This document shows positions 36,456-48,442 of a stretch of DNA of 64,000 bases, piece after piece; the first letter of the stretch is position 1, and each line of letters starts with the position of its first letter. The notes beneath the pieces are model-generated. The model did not search any database and was not told the origin of the DNA. It saw only the letters and a list, made by a program, of their open reading frames with translations. Both the position numbers and the translations under genes were made by a program. Origin of the DNA: Ceratobasidium sp. AG-K (taxonomy: Eukaryota > Basidiomycota > Agaricomycetes > Cantharellales > Ceratobasidiaceae); contig JAWNGF010000003.1 in the NCBI GenBank assembly GCA_037039685.1, positions 1,674,001 to 1,738,000 on the forward strand, read 5' to 3'.

Positions 36456-37511
36456 ATGACCCCTGTCGCTGGTTCGGCAAAAAAGGACCAATCTCAAGTC
36501 GTCGTTCACGCCCGCACCAACACAAGTCTTGGGCAACGTAGCACCTACAACAGTCCGTCCAAGTGCTGGGCGCCTCAGCATTCGTGCCCCTCGTTTAAGC
36601 CAGAATTTTGAAACACCCGACGCTAGAGGCCGTCGTGCGCATTGGGATGTGGGCGATATGGAACCTGGCCCAGACATGGACGAGAACGTGCAGCTATCAA
36701 ATGAGGTAGTGGTGCAGGAAGCCGAGCTTGAGCACGAGGAAGATGAGATCGAGTACATGCCCCCTACCGCGACTAGTAAGACTTTATCTACGTGTATGAT
36801 CTCTTTTTAACCGTGCTATAGTTCCAGACTATGCACCGTTGTTCGACATGCCCGATATGAAGTCTTTTGGCCAGGCAGTGATATCTCTGACGCATTCTTA
36901 TTGGCCAAAAGACGAGGTTGACATCCTGAGTACCATACGCGACGATGATTTGTTCGACCCTCGTTTTAATCAGCCCTCATGCCATGACCTTAGTATGCTA
37001 GACCCTCGTGAGTCCACGAAGGTCCGTATCTTGTCGATACTAATTTTGTTTAGCCGAGGACAATCCCTTTCCCACTCGAGAAGCGCGCCCTGCTATAAAC
37101 AAGTCCGAGACTCGAGGCCGCTCCGCCACGATCTCCAGCCGCAAAGAATCAAACGCCCCTTTGCCTCGCCCCGCCTCAGTTGCCGCAGTGCGAGCTGCTC
37201 CTTCAACCAGAGCTCCCTCTCGAACCTCCAACCGACCCACCTCAACTCTTCCTAGTCACGCAAACACTCGTCCACCATCGGCGGTTCCTCCGATATCCGA
37301 CACCCGCGCAACCAGAGCAGCTACTATCCGCCGCCCTGGTACCGCGCCCGGGATACGTCCTGGAGAAAATGTGGCTCCACGCGTCGCTGGAAAGATCCTA
37401 GTTCCAAAGCGCACGCAGGCAAAGCCCCAGCCTCAGCCGGATCTTTTGGAGGCTCTGGCTGTACCAGTCGACCAATCCGCGCTGGATGACGAGTTTTTGT
37501 TCGAGGTGTGA
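36456..37511 (+). CDS. Disordered basic protein, apparent frameshift near start
   Basis: Three exons give a Ser/Pro/Arg-rich protein of about 310 residues. The core is FDMPDMKSFGQAVISLTHSY with WPKDEVDILSTIRDDDLFD, and the C-terminus is PVDQSALDDEFLFEV. Upstream lies an acidic helix (VVVQEAELEHEEDEIEYMP). The ATG at 36456 opens MTPVAGSAKK, but the rest of the gene is in the +1 frame. A run of six A at 36479-36484 sits between them. With five A the reading would flow from AK into RTNLKSSFTPAPTQVLG, which looks authentic. So the gene is either mis-sequenced here, frameshifted, or starts elsewhere. No family is recognised. Confidence 0.6.
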
Positions 37512-37818
37512 GTTTTCAGTCGGCTGGCACAGAATTGTCTTGAGGCGTTGTTATTCTAATTTCGCCGGCCATATCGGGCTTCCTCTCTTTACATGTACGT
37601 ACTTGCAAGCATCGGATTATACTGTATCTATTACACCGCGAGAACGATGCCCCCAAATTACTGGAACAAATCTGCGAACGAGTTCGACTGATTTGCGCGG
37701 GCAGGATGGGTGATAGACACAGGCAGGATGGGTTAGTTGGGACGAACACTAAGAGACTAGAATAATCGTTTACAGAGGGGCGTCCCTAGACTATGATATC
37801 TAGGATCAAATAGTAAGC

Positions 37819-38807
37819 TCACACAAACCGGAGGACGACCACTAGAAGAATAAGAATTACTCTCACCTTGGTTTCTGCTGGGTTCGGTGAGCTCACGCCA
37901 CCTTGGTTGGAAACTATCCCTTGCGCTGGCTTCTCAGTATCAACATTATCAGAAACCTCGTCCTGGATCTCCTTGCGAGCGATCATCAACGCTTTGCCTA
38001 ATAAATTAGTACCCCACTTGGATCGTTTCGATGGGGCCTGTTGAGCACCAAACCCCACACCCCAAATCCTATCAAATGGACTCGCTTCAACGAGCTCTCG
38101 ATCTCCCGTAGCAAGCAACTGAAGCCTCAGAGCTTCGTTCTGCCTAAATTTCAGACGCGAGGCCTGTGTGACAATCTCCATTCGCTCTCGTTTCCAGACT
38201 GTGTCGTCAAATTTTGGAATTTTCCGTCCGAGAGCTTTGATATTTCGCGGATTGGTGGTCCCAAGGATAGCGGCAGTGACAGGCGAATCGGGAGCAAAGA
38301 GAAGACCTTTGCGATGCATCATGTATCTATGATAATTCGGTCTTTGTTACGGGCATTGTATCGAGAAGGTACGTACTGCTCAGCGTTTTCATACACATAT
38401 GTTCCTTCAGTAAAGGTGGAAGGGTACCACTGGCTCAAATATCCGTGACCTCCTTTTGGCCTGAAAAAATAGACGGCGTCATCTGTTCTTAGAGACGAAG
38501 TTTCTGCAGAGTCGGTAGTTGGGCTTTTTGCCACAGGTTTGGTTGTCCGTCTAGGCTTCGAGTTTGACGCTCTGGGCATTTCTGTGGAGCTATCACACTT
38601 CGGAAGATCGGCGGTAGGTAACGAGACTGCAGGTTTAAGAGGCCAGAGCGTCTCGGTAGGTGGTGGGATGCGCTCCTCGTGTGTTGCGTATTTTTTGTAT
38701 AGAAAGCCAATTACAAATTGTGTGGATGACTCGGAGAACAGCAGGAGAAGTGAGTCAAACGGGTTGTGATTCACAGCCCGCGACTGGTGATCGAGAGAAT
38801 ATAGCAC
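37819..38807 (-). CDS. NADAR-domain protein (YbiA-like)
   Basis: The C-terminal half is a NADAR domain, a family that hydrolyses N-glycosidic bonds of reactive riboflavin intermediates and, in some members, ADP-ribosyl bases. Motifs are VYFFRPKGGHGYLSQWYPS, ENAEQYMMHRKGLLF (with the conserved Glu), ALGRKIPKFDDTVWKRER, and EASPFDRIWGVGFGA, then WGTNLLGKALMIARKEI. One intron near 38320-38371 restores NAEQYMM. The N-terminus (about 150 residues) is Pro/Ser-rich. The hydrophobic end VRVILILLVVVLRFV begins exactly at a GTGAGA donor, so it may be intron read-through; splicing to about 37801 would end the protein with IS. Ligand and role in this organism are unknown. Confidence 0.82.
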
Positions 38808-38912
38808 AGGGTTGAAATCAACAGGCAGTAAATAAATGTCACGTGGGAGCCATCCACTAGTGTCCCAGAAAAAGTTGCGTTCGTTGTATAAATCAGGATA
38901 TAAATCGGAAGA

Positions 38913-40038
38913 CTAAACGGCGATGCCTCGGTAGGTTTTAATCTGCTCTTTGATGCGTGCAAATTGGCCTCGAGTGAACTATAAAAGAATCAATTCTATG
39001 ACAGTTTCAGACTTGAGATGGAAATCTATGTACCTGGTTCATGCACTCGTCGTATGAATAGTCCATATAGTTGTGAATGCTACGCATAATATCGGAGTTA
39101 GCAAGCTTGTCCCACTACACGCTTGCACTCACGGATCCTCTCCCCCACCCGGGCACGTGTCTTTATTCGTAGGGCAACCGGCAGTCGGGGTGCTCTCTTG
39201 AGGAGTATCGGCTACATAGTCACCATCCCCTTCGCAACTGTCCCCTTGAAAAGTATGGTAAAGTCCGAGCCAATGACCGAGCTCATGCGTGAGTGTCTTC
39301 CCTTGGCCGTAATTGGGGTTGCTACCGCCTGGTACCGTCGACCATTGAATAACCACCCCATCATCCGTTGGGTTACCCGCATAGCTCGAGGGGAAAGTCG
39401 CATAACCAAGTAATCCCTTTCCAGGTCCCCCCTTAAATCCTACAGTGTAAATGTTCAGGTCTGCAGCGCCCCCTTTGCGCAGAAGGGTCTTCATGTGTGT
39501 GTTGGTGGGGAGCTTGGGAGCAACGTATCTGAACCAGGTACTACATGCGTGGTTACCATCGGGAACTCTTCGATGGGTGGGACAGAGCGTACTAATTGGT
39601 GGTTCTGTCAACGCTGACAAGTTTCAGCTGAAGCCCTGATCCAGCCAAGTGGGAGTTGGTAGCTTTAATGGAGGCAGTAATCTGGGATTGGGGAAGATCA
39701 CCCTCCTCCAGAGCTAGAGTCAATAGTTAGGATTTGTTTATTCCGTTACAGGGCGGAGCTCACTATCATTGGCCTTGATGACGTGCCAATATACATTGAT
39801 GGTGCCTTTGCAAGTAGGTTTTGCTGCCGCCGTGAGAGAAAACTGCGATTCGGCAGCATTGACAAATGCCGGACTGCAGTACGCGTTTATTCCAGTGTGG
39901 CCAGAGCTACCAGCGACAAACTTACTCTGCCTCCGTACCGCAGGTTCGCGCGACCGAGATGTCACGCTTACCGAGCCCTATCGTCGCGACGATACTCGGT
40001 ACTAGAGCAAACAACGACAAGAAGTACAAACGAACCAT
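38913..40038 (-). CDS. Secreted M43B metalloprotease
   Basis: An extracellular zinc protease of the pappalysin/cytophagalysin family (M43B). It has a signal peptide, [18 protein letters not shown], followed by a KR site and [17 protein letters not shown]. The core includes [15 protein letters not shown] and [16 protein letters not shown]. The zinc site is [16 protein letters not shown] near 39260-39300, matching HExxHxxGxxH. The Met-turn region is [14 protein letters not shown], and the Cys-rich stretch [15 protein letters not shown] precedes it. The last exon ends IKTYRGIAV. At about 275 residues it is a compact family member, as common in fungi. The intron near 39895-39945 reads through without a stop. 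Confidence 0.93.
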
Positions 40039-40776
40039 GGTGCGCAGGTTAGAGCATGATTCAAAAAGACTCGCGCCTAAGGCTTTATAACGGAAAGGCG
40101 CGTCATAGACCCTGAAGACCTGTTGGCAAATGCGTCCACTACGCATTCGCGTGACTGAATGATCGCCGTGTTGTATGCGGCGTGCATGTGGTGCACCACC
40201 GAACGCGTACTAAGTCGTACTCGTTGAAGGTGCGCTTCCTAACTTCATTCTCTTGGCCGCCTCGTTTTAGGAAGGTTAAGTATAGCTATTGTATGCGGGC
40301 TGTGCTTAGGCGCCTCGGCCCATGTGTACACCAGCTTCCAACGACTCTTTTGAATTGAGAACGGGGATCCACCATCACTTCTTACGGTATTCATCATTGC
40401 AACAGTAGGTTACTCGGAAAGCATTCAAATTTGTGGGGCATGTGCCACTCCAGTGTCCAGGTCGGTCGAGAGCTTGCAGGCAACCGCAACAACTCTCGTA
40501 ACAGTGCTCCAAAGGCGTGTTTTCTGAGGTACTCACGTAGTTGAAATCCGAGGGGTACAAGCCCCGCTCTGACGGTATTCTAGAGTATCGCGCGCATTGT
40601 CTACGTCTACTCGGTGTGTTTCAATAGGCTTCCAAGTTTCCTGGGTTCTGCGGTCATCGAATCGTCAGGAGGTTGCCTTCGGTTTGATCGACGCAAGCTG
40701 ACTAAGCAGGAGCTGGCGTTGTGCTCAACCACCACCAGCTAGCCACCGTCTTGCTTTTGTTTTGTATACATTTGCC
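40039..40776. other. Intergenic region with a small Cys-rich ORF
   Basis: About 740 bp between divergent genes. It must contain both promoters. One small ORF (listed next) is the only coding-like feature. Confidence 0.4.
40375..40560 (-). CDS. Small cysteine-rich ORF, possibly a gene remnant
   Basis: Sixty-one codons with CYESCCGCLQALDRPGHW, then TCPTNLNAFRVTYCCNDE. Seven cysteines in 40 residues is well above chance. There is no signal peptide in this ORF, but an upstream exon could supply one. GTGAGTACC inside the ORF could also be a donor. It may be part of a small secreted protein gene or a relic. Function is not assigned. Confidence 0.25.
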   Translation of the reverse strand: MYPSDFNYVSTSENTPLEHCYESCCGCLQALDRPGHWSGTCPTNLNAFRVTYCCNDEYRKK

Positions 40777-42988
40777 ATGGCTTCAAACCCTGCAAATATC
40801 CTTATCGCACGCAGCAGCCGGTCATCTAATACCTTAAGTGCCCTCGTCCCCACCGAAACTCACGCTGCCGCTTCAGCCATATTCCCTCGGTCGTCGTCCA
40901 GTCCACCGTGGCTACTTGAAGAGGCAGAGGTCGAAGACATTGACGAGGCGGATGCTTCTGACGAGAATGCTGATACGGAGCCAATTGACGTTGACGTGAC
41001 GTTTCGGTATGTTGACTGGTAGGCTCGCACCAACGTCTGGCTCATTCACGTGTTATATGGCGTTTGCTAACTAGCCGAGACGCGAGCTATGTCGGGACCG
41101 TCAAAATCATCGTTGAAGCTACAACATTCTGGTTGGTGATGTTTCTGGCGTATTATGGACACGAAATGAACCCTTGTTAACAGGGCGCACAAGGATATTC
41201 TAATGTTTGCTTCACCATTCTTCGAAGCTGTACTCAGTGGAAAGCAAGTCGTTCGATTCGGTTAATTAGTTCCCAAGTTGGTTAATGGTTTCATCTTCTA
41301 GTTGGGCAGAGACTTCTGCAAACAGGAACCGAACGTCCTGTTCCTCGATCATCACAATATCGCAGCCACCGTCGCAACCGTCCCCTGCCCATCCTTCGCA
41401 AACTGCCCCGGCAACCTCTACCATACCTCATTCTTCGGACGACGACTCGGATTGCATCCAAATAACAGATGTCGATACCGAGCTCAGCAGCGCTGATGAA
41501 AGCGAGGGTGAGCTTGCGGAGACCAAGGAAAAGGAGCGGCTCGAGTCGTTGAGGAAGCTTCAAGGATCCACTGATAGTACGTTATGTGATGTTGATGTTT
41601 TGGTGCCAGGAGGGCGGCACCGCTCCAAGACGGCCCCAGAGCTCTCGCGGTCGAGTAAAAGGCGCTCAAAGCCTATTCCGGATGCCGTGATTCAGCTCAA
41701 AGAGGAGAAGGTAGCTCTTTGATGACTTGGACTGGAAGGGTTTTGACTAGATGGGTTTCAGGCAGGTATATTTCACGATTTCCTCAAATTCGTGTATCCG
41801 CAGTAAGTAAAGGCAAGATACGCAGTAGTCTGAAGCTGAAGTATATGTCAGCTTGGATTGCACAGTGGCATGGTATGTTCTATGTAATCAACTCGTTGTG
41901 ACTGCTAAACGAGTTTGAGATGTAGGAATAACGTTGAGGGACTGTAAGCAAAACATTTTGATTCGTATTTCGTGCTAATAGTTGGCTTAGGATGAACATC
42001 TCTCACAAACTTGTGGTCCCCTCCCTTCAAGCCGCTTGTCTCCGGTTCCTCTTGACCCATGCAGCAGGCAAACCGATCAAGGCTATGCGAATTGCAGAGC
42101 TGTTTGAGCACGAGGAGCTCTATCGGGAGAGTAGTCGATTCGTATTGGACAATCCAGGTACGAACCGAGCTGATTTGAGCGATGGTAACGCTAACTCTTG
42201 GGCCTGATCGCAGGTGGATGGTAAACCCTATTGACTCTGGGCCCGCATCGATCACTGAATTGTTGGCCAGGTCCGAGTCTGAACTGTCGACGCTCTCCCA
42301 AGAGACGTTGTTGAAGCTTGAAAAGCGACGAAACTGGTTCTTGGAACGAGTGCTGAAACTTGGATTGGTTCCTATTGCTAGGGAATACCAATGTGTAAGC
42401 TGGTGGTCGTTCGCTTAGGATTCTGCTTATATTTGTTCAAGTCCCCGACATGTCCGGAGCCAGCCGCCTGTGCCCGTCAGCTTGAGGAGAAATGGCGACA
42501 GGGATATCATGCACTCTTCCGGTTTGGTAGGCCTAGCAACGTCTAGGCGGTTCGGCTGTTGACTTTGTATGCATGTCAGGCCCAGCGCAGCCGTCTATGG
42601 TCTTTCGTTACCTTCGCTCATTAGAGGGCGTTAGTCCTCCCTTGATGCTCACCCACCTTGCTTGCCAAACAAGCGCCAAGGCGTGGGTTGCTACTCGTGA
42701 GTTCAATGCGCAATATGCCTTGATCTTTCTTATACTCGCGTCTAGTGTTTGATCGGATGTTTTCACTCGGACTTGGGTGGGTATGCACCTGGTTACGTAC
42801 GCTTTTACTGACATACTTCCAGTGGATCCACCGTGGATCCTCCCCTTGGCGCACGAGTAACCGCGGCCCCAGTTGGTCCCCGTCGACATTTCTTGTTTTG
42901 CACGCTCCGCCCAGAGAAGGAAAAGAAAGGCAGGACCACATCGCGGGATATTACGAGCGCCCTTGCCGGCACATCATCCTCTTCCTAA
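40777..42988 (+). CDS. BTB/POZ-domain protein
   Basis: The N-terminus (MASNPANILIARSSRSSNT) is followed by an acidic linker. The BTB fold starts at DASYVGTVKIIVEATTFW and continues with AHKDILMFASPFFEAVLSG near 41190-41250. An inserted Ser/Pro/Asp-rich loop of about 150 residues then splits the domain (HSSDDDSDCIQITDVD). The second half reads FHDFLKFVYP and NISHKLVVPSLQAACLRFLL. A C-terminal helical part has ELFEHEELYRESSRFVLDNP and LEKRRNWFLERVLKLGLVP, and the end is TSALAGTSSSS. Introns are about 50 nt. Such split BTB proteins are frequent in basidiomycetes and are thought to act as adaptors. Partner unknown. Confidence 0.78.
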
Positions 42989-43322
42989 TTTTGTTTTAGA
43001 TTTCGCCCACTCGCTACTGTACTCTGTATATTTATACCCGCAATGGATAGGCAATGGATAGCATATATGCACACGGAAATTCCGGATACCAAGAACAATA
43101 CATAATTCGGATCTGTCTAGTACTCTACAATGGCGCTCAAGACGAAAAACTGTGCCAAAGAAGAAGAAAAAACCAGCACGACAACGAGGCGAGTTCCGAT
43201 ACAACCGGACGAACAGACAAATAGAAGACATAGGGTGGCCAAGAGTCAGTAAGAGGCGAAAAATAGAGGCATCGAAGATGGAATTAAACGATGGACGAGG
43301 TTGAGAGGGTATATGGGTTGAA
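42989..43322. other. Convergent 3' spacer
   Basis: About 330 bp between the stops of the BTB and RhoGAP genes. 3' UTR sequence; no other feature seen. Confidence 0.45.
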
Positions 43323-46300
43323 TCATGAAGAGGGTGGGTCGCTAAACACGGTCGGCGCATTGTCGACGAGCCACTCGATGGTGAGCGCTTTACCCGCCAT
43401 GTCGCCAAACTCGCGGGCCGGGTCGGCAGAGCGCATGAGGGTTGCTGAAACAGAGTCAGTTGACGCTTAACACATAGGATTGAAACTTACGGCCAAAGAC
43501 GACACCAATGTTTCGCGCACTCATGAGGTTTTCTTCGCTGCAGTCCTTGACTCTGTACTCGAGTTAGATTCGTTCACCAGAGAGTCACTCGACTTACCGG
43601 CTGAGATGCAGCATTAGATACCTCAGAGTGTCGTAATGCTCCGTGGGAAGCTGTCGCACGAGACTAACCAGAGCCTCGTGCTTGGCCGCCGCGTCGCGAA
43701 TCGCTGCATGGAGGGTCAGACAAGTTCAATCCAAGCAGATCAACTCACCAGCCGCCTCGACAAACTTTTCGTGCAGCGCAAACGTCAAGAGCGGGTTTGG
43801 TAACTGGCGGAAGTAGGTCTTCATGACCGAGGTTATGCTCGAAATATCGTTGAAGGAATCAGTGTCTTCGAGATCAAACGAGTCATAGTCGCCGCGTTCG
43901 AATAGCTGGGTGATGGCCTTGGATTGTGAGCTTCCACCCGTCTTGCGGTAGATGCCTTCATAGTCCATGGCTGCAGAGAGTTAGCAGCGTTCAGCGATCG
44001 AGGTGCATACATACCAGAGGCTTCGACGGCACGGATACACTTGTCCACAATGACTGGCACCACACGGTTCGGCTCGTTCCTTGCATCAGCCCGGACCTGC
44101 TCAATCAAGTCGCGCCCAAACATGCTCGGTGCTGCAACCAGTCAGTCAAGTCCCGACCAACCGAATCATACTCACGAAGTGGAGAAATATCAACCACGGG
44201 CTCCTCCTCGTTCGCAGCACTGTTCTGGCACGACGACTTGATCGTGTACACGCACCGCTGATGGCACGCAACATTACAATCTACCCAAATCAGCCTCGGC
44301 CGAACCTAAACCGATCGGACTTACTGCTACAGCGCATCTGCATACCCCACATCTTGTCCCCACAGTGATCGCACCGCGCGAACCGCAACACGCTCTGCGG
44401 GGTAAAATGATGCTCCTTGAAGCCCTTGGGTCGCTCGACGGTGGTAGTAGTAGCCTTGGCCACTGGCTTGCCCTTGAGCCACTTGAATCCACCCTTGGCG
44501 CTCGAAGTCGATACCGGCTCTTGAGTCTGCACGCGCACAATCTTGACCTCTTCGCGTTCTTTCTCCTCGGCAATTGATACACTCGTGGCCGTCGCGGTCG
44601 AGTTCATCGACGTCGCAGTGCCCATCGACGACACACTCGCGCTCGGCACGCCCGGCCCCGGTCCTGGCCGGCTCTTGACGCCAAACTCTTTGAGCGAGGA
44701 AGCGCCGAGGCTGAGTTGAGTCGGCGCCACACTCGAGCTACTGTTCATGTGCGGCAACGGCGGACGAGGGGGCGAGCTAGCCGATCGTTCGACCTGGCGC
44801 TGAATCTGCGCATTCAGTTCTGCGAGTTCTTCGTTGCGCGCATTGAGCGCCGTAGTCTCTTCGAGGAAAATGTCCCGGTGCTCCTTGAGCTCGGTAATCT
44901 CCTTGACGAGCCCTTCGCGTTGGAGTTTGAGCCCCTCCAAGTCTTTTCGGTACTGTTTGCGCACGGCTTCCAGTCTCGCCTCGAGCGGCTCCCATCCATC
45001 CCCCGACGACCCAAACGACCTGCGCCCAGTTAGCCAACGCCCTCACGTACTTTGAATACCCACTTTTTGCCCAACTCGTCAATCTCGGCGACTATCATAT
45101 CCCGCTCGGTCCGAAGCTTGGACACGTCCCTCAAGAGCGCACGCAGCGTCACATTCGTATCGGCCAACTGCTGATCGCCCACTTCCTTGATCCGCGTTTC
45201 GGCCGTGAGGGCGGTGAGACGTGCGGCCTGTCCAGACAGCTGCACGCGCAATCGGGTGACTTCTGCCTCGGCGTCTCGGCGGGCTGCGAGTTCCCGGTCG
45301 TATTCGCTCTGCGCGACCGAGAGGCCGTCGATGAATTGTTGGCTCGTGCGCTGCAAAACATCGGCATCTTAGCTGAACCCAGACTCGACATGCCTGGGAT
45401 ATGAACTTGAACACACCTTCATGCCATCGTACCGCCCCTTGAGGTCCGTGTACTTTTCCTTGCTGCCAACGACCGCCTTGGTAATCGCCTCCAAAAACTC
45501 GATATTGATCTTGACGCTCGTGCTCCCGCGCTCATGCGCCGTGTCCTGCATCTCGCGCAACCTTCGCACAATCGCATCCGTCGTTCCATTGAGTGACGCC
45601 GCCGAATCGAGTCGTTCGCGTCCGGGTCCGAGTCCACTCACGCTCGGGGTGGAGCCATGATGCGGTGCAAGCGTTGTGCGAATAACCGGGGTGGTCAACG
45701 TCGTATCGCGCCCAAACTCGTCTTCCTCGTCGTCCAAAACGCTCGCCGTCGCACTCGCCCCACCATCCAAAAACGAGTACGGACCGTCGGATGAGGAGAT
45801 GGACGGACGGGGCGGAAATACTTCGCGCGCGACCGACTCGATGCTCGGCCTCGGTTTCCCCGAATCGACTTCCCGGGGCTCGCGCGACTTGTCGTCGAGC
45901 TTGCGTTTCTCCTCCCGGGCTTTTTCTTCGCGCGCCTTGTCCTCCCATGCTTTTCCTTCTCGGGCCTTGTCATCTTTGGCTTTTTCCTGTCGGGCTTTTT
46001 CCTCTTGCCGTGTGCGCTCCTCTCTGGCCTTGTCCTCGCTCTTCATCGCCACGTCCAAACTTGCCCGCCCACCGACCGACATCCGGACCTTTCCGTCACC
46101 CACACCCACACCCTTGAGCAAATCTGCAAAATCGGTATCCGAGAGCGAGAAGCGCATCGGAGGGAGCTGCATCGCGCCATACGTCGCCGTACTCTCAATC
46201 ACGGGCGAGGATGACGAAGACGAGGATGAGCGTACGGGGATGGGTCGAGTGGGTGTTGTCGAGTTGGAAGTCGGGAAGGGAGCGTTTATCGAGTTGGTAG

Positions 46301-47982
46301 GTAGGGGTGCGTGTATGGAATTGGGGTTGGGGTTGGGGAGGGGAGCGTTCATGGACATGGTATGATGATGCGCCGTTGTGTCTTTGGGCGGCACGGCCGG
46401 GGGAGGATAACTCTCCCTCGTGTTTTTACGAGGCGTAGGCGTATTCGAGTTGGTGGGAAACTTGGCACCATTCGGAGTCGAGCCGTTGCTACTCGGAAAC
46501 TGGCCATTTTGTCGCAAGGGGGGGCTGGTCGCGCCTTGACTCGCGCTCTTGGAGACTGCAGGACTGGCTGTGCGTTTCGCCGTAGGGACACCTGTGATAC
46601 AATGAGCTAATTAATAATCGAGAGCATGTGACGCACCTTGGCTAGCGCTCTTGACGATCGGAGGAGGCGGTGGGGCGGGACTTGGGCTCCGGATGGAGGT
46701 GTTGGGGCTGACGCTCCGCCCTGTGGTTCCGAATGTCGGACTAGTTACATGTGTCGAGGCGGGGCTTGGCGCGCGACGAGCCGGCGCCGGGCTGGCTTCG
46801 CGCCGCATTGGATTCGGACTAGGTTCGCGCGCCGGTCCAGGATGGGGGCTAGCCTCACGCGCAATAGGGGGCGTCTCGCGCGGGGGACGGGGGCTGGTGC
46901 CCGGATTAGGACTAGGCTCTCGTCCGCGGCCGATGGGGTTCGGGTTGGGACTGGCAGTGCGAATGGGACTGGCCGGACTGGGTGCGCGGGGACTGGCGCT
47001 AGGGATAGTGGGTTGTTCGATTTCTTCGGGTTCGTCGAGCACAAACGTGGGTTCCTCGAATAGCATGGTGATTTCGCCCTCTTTGGGACGGAGGATGATG
47101 TCTTCGTCGTAGGGCATGCGGTCAAACGAGTCACGGGGGAGGGTGTTGGCCGAGTTGGCTCGTATGGGGCCGTTGCGGCCATTGGTAGGTCTGTCTGAAA
47201 CAGGCGAGGGGGCACGCGAGTCTTCGGTCGAGTAGGGCGAGAGGCGGTCGTCGGTGATGCTTGCCCCGCGCGGTCTGGGGTCGATGGAGCGGCGCTTGTT
47301 TGCGCGCGACGTCGGTACTTCGAGGCTGGGTGAGAGTCCTCCGGGGGTAGATACGCTGGATCCGGTCTGCTGTGCTGCGAATGATTTTTGCTGGACAAGC
47401 GACGAGCGCACACCGTCATCGTATGACTTGCGGCGGTTGAGGTCGTGTGGAGCACTAAGGCCGGGCGAGGCAGTCGGTGGATAGTCGGTTGCACGGGACA
47501 CTGGGGCCTACGAGGTGTTAGCCAGAACACATCCAATCCAATCCACTCACCGAATCGTCCTTGCGCGACTTGGTGCGGGAGCGCTTGCGGTCAGCGTGGC
47601 GCCTGGACCGCGCAACACGGTCATTGTGACAAGCCATGCAGTAGATCCCCTGGGACGTCTTGGCAAACACCAGCTCGTCGATGCGGCGACCACACGTCCG
47701 GCACTTGAAGCACGACGCATGGTACGAATCGTCGCCCGTCATGATCGCCTCGTCCAATATCGGGTTGCGGCACACGTGGCATGAGTACGAGCACGACTGG
47801 CACACTGGCGACCCGTCGGCCAGCAGCAGCAGGTTCGTGTCCGCACTCACCGTGTTGGCGCACTTGGCGCACCGGAAGCACTCGACGTGCCACAGTGCAT
47901 TGCCAAACGCCACCACTACGCCTCCCGACGCGCTCTCCAGCGTGTTGCCGCATCCCCCGCACGCCGGCTCGTCTTGTGCCAT
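43323..47982 (-). CDS. LIM-domain Rho GTPase-activating protein (Rga1-like)
   Basis: A regulator of Rho/Cdc42 GTPases in polarity and cell-wall growth. It starts MAQDEPACGGCGNTLES. Two zinc-binding LIM domains follow: CGGCGNTLESAS to CQSC near 47810-47975, and CHVCRNPILDE to CMACHNDR near 47625-47790. Next comes a long Pro/Ser-rich region (PSPNPGTSPRPPRETPP) and a charged coiled-coil (REEKAREEKRKLDDKSRE). A C1 domain lies near 44300 (FARCDHCGDKMWGMQMRCS), and a RhoGAP domain at the C-terminus has the arginine finger in GIYRKTGG and MKTYFRQLPNPLLTF. It ends PTVFSDPPSS. Length is about 1,380 residues. Order and content match fungal Rga1/Rga2 with an added C1. Confidence 0.93.
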
Positions 47983-48442
47983 CGTCGTCGTCTGCAGTAG
48001 TACAGCCACTGGACCCTGATCTTACGGGGTGGTCGAGGTCAGGTTTGGGTCGCTCTGCCACGTATATTACGCTAGCCCAACAGAGATCATTTGTCGTGAC
48101 CGCAGCCGTGAATAACACCAAAAACAGTATATTGCCATTAATCAGAAGTCCCACTGTGCAACCATCCAATTCAAGCGCCGTAACCTTCCGTAATATCACA
48201 CACCGTCACACCACAACCCGGACTCGTCGCCAGCGCATACATGCAACACGGCTACCCGCCGACGTCCCCGACAGACGTACTGTCATCAACTCGACATCTA
48301 TCGAACACCGCCACCGCCAAGCAGCGACCACTCAACGCCAGTCGGCCAGAACCAGACACGACCCTGAGCTAGCATGGATCCACACACGAGTTGACTATCT
48401 CTTGGTCTTTTTCTCGTCCTCGACTTGGCCGCTCATTTCACC
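47983..48442. other. Divergent promoter region
   Basis: About 460 bp between the RhoGAP ATG (minus) and the alginate-lyase-like ATG (plus). No gene; presumably both promoters. An ACCGTCACACCAC-type repetitive stretch occurs near 48200. Confidence 0.4.

Noticed and set aside
36070..36459. A 129-codon plus ORF in the SKI3 upstream region
   Set aside because: No domain or compositional sign of a protein; it lies in a divergent promoter and overlaps the next start codon.
45676..46365. Long plus-strand ORFs (up to 229 codons) opposite the RhoGAP coding region
   Set aside because: They are antisense shadows of the repetitive, charged, GC-rich coiled-coil region of the LIM-RhoGAP gene.
46651..47112. 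Gly/Leu/Arg-rich ORF antisense to the RhoGAP linker
   Set aside because: It mirrors the Pro/Ser-rich repeat of the minus-strand gene and has no independent features.
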